Positions 59,709 through 64,000 of a stretch of DNA of 64,000 nt are shown piece by piece. The position numbers and the translations under genes are program-made. The first letter of the stretch is position 1. Each line of letters opens with the position of its first letter. Origin of the DNA: Lichenifustis flavocetrariae (GTDB lineage Bacteria > Pseudomonadota > Alphaproteobacteria > Rhizobiales > Beijerinckiaceae); assembly GCF_026130545.1 (NCBI RefSeq), contig NZ_JAMOIM010000001.1:1-64000 (forward strand). Reading direction: 5' to 3'. Under the pieces are notes generated by a model. That model worked only from the letters and a program-made list of their open reading frames with translations, made no database searches and was not told the origin of the DNA.

Positions 59709-60983
59709 TCAGGTTTGGCCTGGCTTCAACTTGTAGAAAATGTGCCGGCCGATCTTGTCCATCTTGACGAGCCGGCGTGCCCAGCCAGGCTGCACATAGT
59801 TCGCGTGGTAATGCGTGGCGACGCCGACGTCCGAGACATAGGTTGCCCCGTCGAGAACCTCGCGTGCAACACGGGCCGCTTGGGTCCACGCGTCCGATTC
59901 GTTGACGTGGAGCGCATGTCCCTCGCAGGCAAACGAAAACTGACACGCATTGCGGCGCTGCTGGTTCTGGAACACGACGCCACAGATCGTGGTTGGATAG
60001 AGACCGCTCATGACGCGGTTCAGGACGACCTGTGCGACGGCCGCCTGTCCTTCCTCAGGTTCGCTGCGCGCCTCGAAGTAGACGGCTTCGGCAAGGCATC
60101 TCAGTTCGCTCGCAGAATTTGCCTGATCGATCAGGCCCGCGAAAGCGGGCGCCTGGTCGACGATACCCATCACCATCGTGGTCCCGGTCGCGACCTCGCC
60201 GTTCGGACCGCGCGAGAACTTGGGCAACGGTGCGATCTGCACGGGCGTCGAGCCGGCTTCGACCGGCGTCGCCGAGGCAAGCGCGACGGCGCGAGCAACG
60301 ACCGGCGTGGCGCCGTCCTCATTCGGTGATGTGGTCGTACCGGCACCCGCGCCGGCCGGTGAGGCTGCGGCAAAGGACTGCCGGGTGGTGAGCGCCAAGC
60401 CGCCGGGTATCGGCTCGAAGCGCGAGACGCTATCGGGTCCAGGCACATCGGCCGTGGGAGGAAGAAGCTCGTTCGGAGGGGCGCCGAAATCGCTTTCACC
60501 GAAGGCGATCGTCGACTGCAGATACCCTGGCAGCGAGCCACGCCGGCGCAGTTTCACGTCGAAGGTCGGTCGGAGCCCGATGGCCGGATCGCCTTTCTTG
60601 CTGCGATCGACCGCGGGATACTCATGGCTCCCGGCTTTCACCACGGCCTTCGGGTCGAGTTCATCGGGGGCCGTCTCGATATCGGCTTGATCGCCGACGA
60701 TGAGCCTTGCCTCCTGCACCACGGCATCGCTGCGCGGCAACACGAGATCGCGCGGCACGGCGTCGCCCGCGAGAGATCCGGGCACCAGAACGGCCGGCAG
60801 GCCTGGAACGGCGCTGTTGAGGACCATCCGGGTGGCCCCGATGGTCGGATCCTGGCCGGCATCGGCCACAAATGACACGAGAAGGCCGGCGGCCAGGCAC
60901 CAGGGCGCCACGGTCCAACCAGCCCAGAACAGCTTGCTTCTCGAGCGCACCCGCAACCGGACAGCAACGCGCCTGCGGACCAT
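59709..60983 (-). CDS. SleB-type cell wall hydrolase with N-terminal anchor
   Basis: A 424-residue envelope protein that cuts peptidoglycan. A membrane helix lies at about 18-40 (LFWAGWTVAPWCLAAGLLVS) after a basic tail, then a long low-complexity region (about 45-270), then the Hydrolase_2 domain: LRCLAEAVYFEARSEPEEGQ with the catalytic Glu, AAVAQVVLNRVMSGLYPTTI and SFACEGHALHVNESDAWTQA. Spore cortex enzymes gave the family its name, but it is common in non-sporing Rhizobiales. Confidence 0.92.
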   Translation of the reverse strand: MVRRRVAVRLRVRSRSKLFWAGWTVAPWCLAAGLLVSFVADAGQDPTIGATRMVLNSAVPGLPAVLVPGSLAGDAVPRDLVLPRSDAVVQEARLIVGDQADIETAPDELDPKAVVKAGSHEYPAVDRSKKGDPAIGLRPTFDVKLRRRGSLPGYLQSTIAFGESDFGAPPNELLPPTADVPGPDSVSRFEPIPGGLALTTRQSFAAASPAGAGAGTTTSPNEDGATPVVARAVALASATPVEAGSTPVQIAPLPKFSRGPNGEVATGTTMVMGIVDQAPAFAGLIDQANSASELRCLAEAVYFEARSEPEEGQAAVAQVVLNRVMSGLYPTTICGVVFQNQQRRNACQFSFACEGHALHVNESDAWTQAARVAREVLDGATYVSDVGVATHYHANYVQPGWARRLVKMDKIGRHIFYKLKPGQT

Positions 60984-61078
60984 TCTGCCCCTCGACTTCG
61001 AGTCGCGATGTCACCGCCCGGGCGCACCGGCAGCGACAACACGCGCCACGTTTATCGAGCCGCAGCCTTGATGAAAGG

Positions 61079-62125
61079 TTAACGCGCGAAGGCTTGGGCG
61101 TTCCGACACGTCACGCCGTCGTGCCCGCTTCGGGCCGTGGTGACGTTGTCGAGGAACTGGCGTGCGCTTTCCCGCCATGTGAACCGCAACGCATGGGCGC
61201 GCGCACAAGCATTCGGGATTTTCAGGGCGGCATGACAGGCGGTGAACAGATCCGCGTCCAAAACACCCGCGCCGCTCGTCGCGATCACGTCTTTAGGCCC
61301 CGGTACCGGATAGGCGGCGACCGGCAGTCCACTCGCCAAAGCTTCGAGCAGGACGATACCGAACGTGTCCGTCCGGCTCGGAAAGACAAACACATCGGCG
61401 CTTGCATAGGTGCGCGCCAGCAGTTCGCCGGTGCGGTTTCCCAGGAAATGGGCTTTTGGATAGCGAGCCTGTAGGCCGGCGCGGGCCGGACCGTCACCGA
61501 CGATCACGGTGGAGCCCGGCAAGTCGAGTTCGAGCAGTGCCTCGACGTTCTTTTCCACAGCGACGCGGCCCACATAGAGGAAGATGGGACGCGGCAGGTC
61601 GAGAATGCTGGCGGCTCTCGGATGGAACAGCGTGGCGTCCACGCCGCGGGACCACCGCATCAAGCGCCGGAAACCACGTTTGCCGAGATCCTCGGTGAGG
61701 CTTTCGGTCGCCACCATCGTGCCGCAGCCCGCATTGTGGAACCAGCGCAGCGCCGCGTAGACGAGATCGCGCGGCACAGGCAACCGGGCCGCGAGATAAT
61801 CGGGAAATTGCGTGTGATAGCTCGTCGTGAACGGGCGCCCTTCTCGCAGGCAGGCGGCACGTGCCGCAAGCCCGATCGGACCCTCGGTGGCGATATGCAC
61901 GTGGTCGGGCCGCAGGGCCGCCAGACGGGCGGACAGCGCCCTTCGACCCGCCAAAGCAAGCCGTATCCCCGGGTAGGTCGGGAGCGCGACGGATCGAAAG
62001 CCCTGAGGCGTTATCATCTCCACCTCGACTCCGAGCGCACGGAGTTCGGCGATGGTGGCCTCCAGCGAGCGAACGACGCCGTTCACCTGCGGATGCCAAG
62101 CATCCGTCGCAACGAGAATGCGCAT
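61079..62125 (-). CDS. Glycosyltransferase family 4 (GDP-mannose/PIM-type)
   Basis: A 348-residue GT-B enzyme. N-terminus RILVATDAWHPQVNGVVRSL, linker PIFLYVGRVAVEKNVEALLE, donor site VIVGDGPARAGLQARYPKAH and the E-x7-E block SRTDTFGIVLLEALASGLPV. Closest in plan to alpha-mannosyltransferases of glycolipid synthesis. ATG 62125 overlaps by one base the stop of the LpxH-like gene (TGATG), so the two are coupled. A role in lipid or lipopolysaccharide glycosylation is inferred. Confidence 0.92.
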   Translation of the reverse strand: MRILVATDAWHPQVNGVVRSLEATIAELRALGVEVEMITPQGFRSVALPTYPGIRLALAGRRALSARLAALRPDHVHIATEGPIGLAARAACLREGRPFTTSYHTQFPDYLAARLPVPRDLVYAALRWFHNAGCGTMVATESLTEDLGKRGFRRLMRWSRGVDATLFHPRAASILDLPRPIFLYVGRVAVEKNVEALLELDLPGSTVIVGDGPARAGLQARYPKAHFLGNRTGELLARTYASADVFVFPSRTDTFGIVLLEALASGLPVAAYPVPGPKDVIATSGAGVLDADLFTACHAALKIPNACARAHALRFTWRESARQFLDNVTTARSGHDGVTCRNAQAFAR

Positions 62126-62985
62126 CAGGCGAACTCGGGCTCTGCCATCTCGGCAGCCTCGACAGCCGGTTCCAACTGCGGGCCGATCGCCATCCAGGTC
62201 AGGATTTCCAACTTGCCGTCGAAATGTTCGCCCACCGCGGTGCAGCTTTCGACGAAATCGCCGATATTGACGTAAGTAATGCCCTTGATGTCGCGAATCG
62301 TCGCATGGTGGATGTGACCGCAAATCACGCCGTCGAATTCATGCCGCGCGGCATTTTCCGCCAGCGCCTCTTCGAACGAGCCGATGAAGTTGACGGCATT
62401 CTTCACCTTGAGCTTGGCCCAGGCCGAAAAGGACCAGTAGGGAAGCCCGAGCTTGCGTCTCACACGGTTGAAATGGGTGTTGGTGAAGAGGGCGGTCTCG
62501 TAGGCCCAATCACCCAGGAACGCGAGCCACCGGGCGTGTCGGATGACGATGTCGTATTCATCCCCATGCGTCACGTGGAACCGTCGTCCGTCCGCGGTCA
62601 CATGCGTGGCGTTGCGCATCATTTCGACGCCGCCCATCGTCAGACCGACGTAGTCACGCGCGAATTCGTCGTGGTTGCCGGGAATGAAGATGATCCGCGT
62701 GCCTTTGCGGGTTTTCCGCAACAGCTTCTGCACGATTGTATTGTGGGTTTCGGGCCAGTACCAGCCAGACCGTAATCGCCAACCATCGACGATATCGCCG
62801 ACAAGATAAATCGTCTCGGCATCGTGGTGGCGAAGGAAGTCGAGGAATAGTTCGGCTTGGCAGCCTTTTGTGCCGAGATGCAGGTCAGAAATGAACAGCG
62901 TTCGGTATCGCGACTGAGGCTTCATGACGTTGTTTGGCCTGTCATCGATCGAGGTGAACTTATCATGATCAGCACCGCGTGGCAT
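62125..62985 (-). CDS. UDP-2,3-diacylglucosamine diphosphatase-like metallophosphatase
   Basis: A 286-residue calcineurin-like phosphoesterase. Metal ligands: Asp34-x-His36 (FISDLHLG), Asp64 (LVGDIVDGWR), Asn104-His105 (IPGNHDEF), His140 (HVTHGDEYD) and GHIHHATIRD near 221. The TNTHFNRVRRKLGLPYWSFS block marks the LpxH2-like branch, which may act in lipid A or related glycolipids. ATG 62985 or 62925; the latter is nearer the core fold. Forms a pair with the glycosyltransferase. Confidence 0.9.
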   Translation of the reverse strand: MPRGADHDKFTSIDDRPNNVMKPQSRYRTLFISDLHLGTKGCQAELFLDFLRHHDAETIYLVGDIVDGWRLRSGWYWPETHNTIVQKLLRKTRKGTRIIFIPGNHDEFARDYVGLTMGGVEMMRNATHVTADGRRFHVTHGDEYDIVIRHARWLAFLGDWAYETALFTNTHFNRVRRKLGLPYWSFSAWAKLKVKNAVNFIGSFEEALAENAARHEFDGVICGHIHHATIRDIKGITYVNIGDFVESCTAVGEHFDGKLEILTWMAIGPQLEPAVEAAEMAEPEFA

Positions 62986-63116
62986 GTGTGTGACAATTGT
63001 CTCTGTTTGAGGAAGTCAAGCCCTTACGTGCCTTGAATGTCACAGCTGCTAGGCTCGATCCTTAAAGGAGTCCAAAGCTGGAGAAGTTGCCTTCCGTCAC
63101 CGGCCAGGTAGGCAGA

Positions 63117-63138
63117 TTTGTTCGATATTCCAAACAAA
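63117..63138. promoter_or_regulatory. Inverted repeat upstream of the XRE-cupin gene
   Basis: TTTGTT and AACAAA face each other around ten bases, about 10 bases before the start codon at 63149. The place fits an autoregulatory site. Arms are short and A/T only. Confidence 0.35.
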
Positions 63139-63148
63139 ATCGTCTACT

Positions 63149-63805
63149 ATGCAGGAACAGCACGAGATCGCGCCGACGGGGTGGTTGATGGGAGTCGAAG
63201 GCAAGGACAAGGCGCGCGCGCTCGAAGCAGGCGCGATGGCCGTGTCGGGCCAACTGGGCAAAACCGTACAACGGCTGCGCAAGGCCTATAACCTCTCCCT
63301 GTCCGAACTCGCCGACCAGTCGGGCGTCGCAAAATCGATCATCAGCCAGATCGAGCGCAACGAGACCAATCCGACGCTCGCCACCATCTGGCGTTTGGCG
63401 CAGGCGCTCGACGTTTCCATCGACCGGGTGTTGCAGGGTACCGAGGACGATGCCTTCGTGGGCAAGAGCAGCAAGGCCGAGACGCCGATGCTGGTGTCCG
63501 ATGACGGGCGCTGCCGCCTTGGGATCATCGGTTGGATCAAGACCGTCGATTGGCTGCAATGGTATGACTTCTCGGCGGATCCGGGCGGCGTACTCGAATC
63601 GGAGGCGCATCAGCGGGGCTCGATCGAGTGCCTTTCCGTGCTCGAGGGTGAGCTGGAAGTCGAGGTTGCTGGAACGATCGATCGCGCCAAGGCAGGCGAA
63701 ACATTGCGCTACCGGTGCGACCGACCCCATGTGATCCGCAATCGGAGCGACGAGACCGCCCATGCCACAATGGTCTGCATTCTCAAGGCGGCCGTGATGG
63801 AGTGA
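63149..63805 (+). CDS. XRE-family regulator with C-terminal cupin sensor
   Basis: A 218-residue regulator. Helix-turn-helix at about 35-90 (LGKTVQRLRKAYNLSLSELA, DQSGVAKSIISQIERNETNP), then a beta-barrel cupin at about 130-215 (SEAHQRGSIECLSVLEGELE, YRCDRPHVIRNRSDETAHAT). Such proteins usually bind amino acid-like ligands in the cupin and control adjacent catabolic genes (PuuR-type). The nearest gene is a convergent dgcA-like epimerase gene, a likely target by function. No signal of a metal site beyond one His. Confidence 0.92.
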   Translation: MQEQHEIAPTGWLMGVEGKDKARALEAGAMAVSGQLGKTVQRLRKAYNLSLSELADQSGVAKSIISQIERNETNPTLATIWRLAQALDVSIDRVLQGTEDDAFVGKSSKAETPMLVSDDGRCRLGIIGWIKTVDWLQWYDFSADPGGVLESEAHQRGSIECLSVLEGELEVEVAGTIDRAKAGETLRYRCDRPHVIRNRSDETAHATMVCILKAAVME

Positions 63806-63830
63806 AGCTCGCGGCGCGGCCGGGTTGGCT

Positions 63831-64000
63831 CTATCCCCACAAGTCAGCGTCGGCCGGCCACACGGTCGATCCCTCGTAGCGCAGGCCGGGCTGCCGGTCC
63901 TGGGCCAGAAGCAGTGGTCCGTCGAGGTCGACGAAGCGGGCGCGCGGCGTGAGCAGCAGCGCCGGGGCCATCGCAAGTGAGGAACCGACCATACAGCCGA
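63831..64000 (-). CDS. dgcA: Dipeptide/N-acetyl-glutamate epimerase (DgcA-like), 3' end only
   Basis: The last 55 or so residues of an enolase-superfamily epimerase: GCMVGSSLAMAPALLL (the last barrel strand), ARFVDLDGPLLLAQDRQPGL and closing DADLWG. This end is the hallmark of L-Ala-D/L-Glu epimerases and of DgcA, which racemises N-acetyl-D-glutamate. The start and catalytic lysines lie right of the window. Converges on the XRE-cupin gene 25 bases away. Confidence 0.8.
   Translation of the reverse strand, partial: GCMVGSSLAMAPALLLTPRARFVDLDGPLLLAQDRQPGLRYEGSTVWPADADLWG

Noticed and set aside
1-64000. CRISPR arrays, insertion sequences, phage genes, rRNA
   Set aside because: Looked for by eye; no regularly spaced repeats, transposase, integrase or rRNA segments were recognised.

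Overview
The window is GC-rich and reads as a chromosome piece from an alphaproteobacterium, most likely of the order Rhizobiales (Hyphomicrobiales). Evidence is the family mix: a DUF736 protein, a SleB-type cell wall hydrolase with a single N-terminal membrane anchor, a small secreted protein of a type I know from Rhizobiales (39107-39550), the fused-N-terminus serine acetyltransferase, LysE exporters, and many TTG/GTG starts. The genus cannot be fixed from the sequence alone. No insertion sequence, prophage, CRISPR array or rRNA was recognised.

Region 1 (1-16 kb) is a patchwork of small accessory genes: regulators (LysR, two TetR, ArsR), short-chain dehydrogenases, two LysE exporters, a CDF cation transporter, a 3-methyladenine glycosylase and a DUF736 protein. 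Between them lie several gene ruins: an EamA N-terminus abutting a ChrA C-terminus, a truncated HAD next to a truncated WYL regulator, an SDR tail, and an alcohol dehydrogenase and a LysR gene that have both lost their 5' ends at one junction. A tRNA-Ser(UGA) at 12688-12777 sits in the middle and is a plausible anchor for past integrations.

Region 2 (16-29 kb) is the most interesting part. It is a tight run of three acyl-CoA-dehydrogenase-fold flavoenzymes (two SfnB-like, one related), two NtaA/SnaA/DszA-type FMN monooxygenases and a complete five-gene ABC importer of the branched-chain amino acid (HAAT) type. It converges on a serine O-acetyltransferase gene. A near-identical 19-bp palindromic site stands upstream of three transcription units (15997, 20107 and, inverted, 28854), tying the oxidative module to cysteine synthesis. 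I infer an organosulfur scavenging system whose substrate is unknown.

Region 3 (29-32 kb) is lower in GC and poorly coding. It holds an orphan gene with a His-Gly/Cys arrangement like DUF4347 or caspase-like hydrolases, an RraA/HMG-aldolase-like gene and a possible 39-residue membrane protein.

Region 4 (32-40 kb) has an RND efflux pair, a glutathione S-transferase, rlmJ, a secreted RNase T2 and two small secreted proteins. Region 5 (40-47.5 kb) is a divergent catabolic locus: a sugar-type ABC importer lacking its ATPase faces a coupled trio of questin-oxidase-like protein, amidohydrolase and copper amine oxidase.

Region 6 (47.5-64 kb) is mostly core-like: a DUF1501/DUF1800 pair, an MFS transporter, a TPR/OGT-like protein, an aldo-keto reductase, argG, folD, an HxlR regulator with a divergent NmrA-type reductase and a clear operator, a nitroreductase, the SleB hydrolase, a GT4 glycosyltransferase with an LpxH-like phosphatase, an XRE-cupin regulator and the 3' end of a dgcA-like epimerase gene that runs off the right edge.
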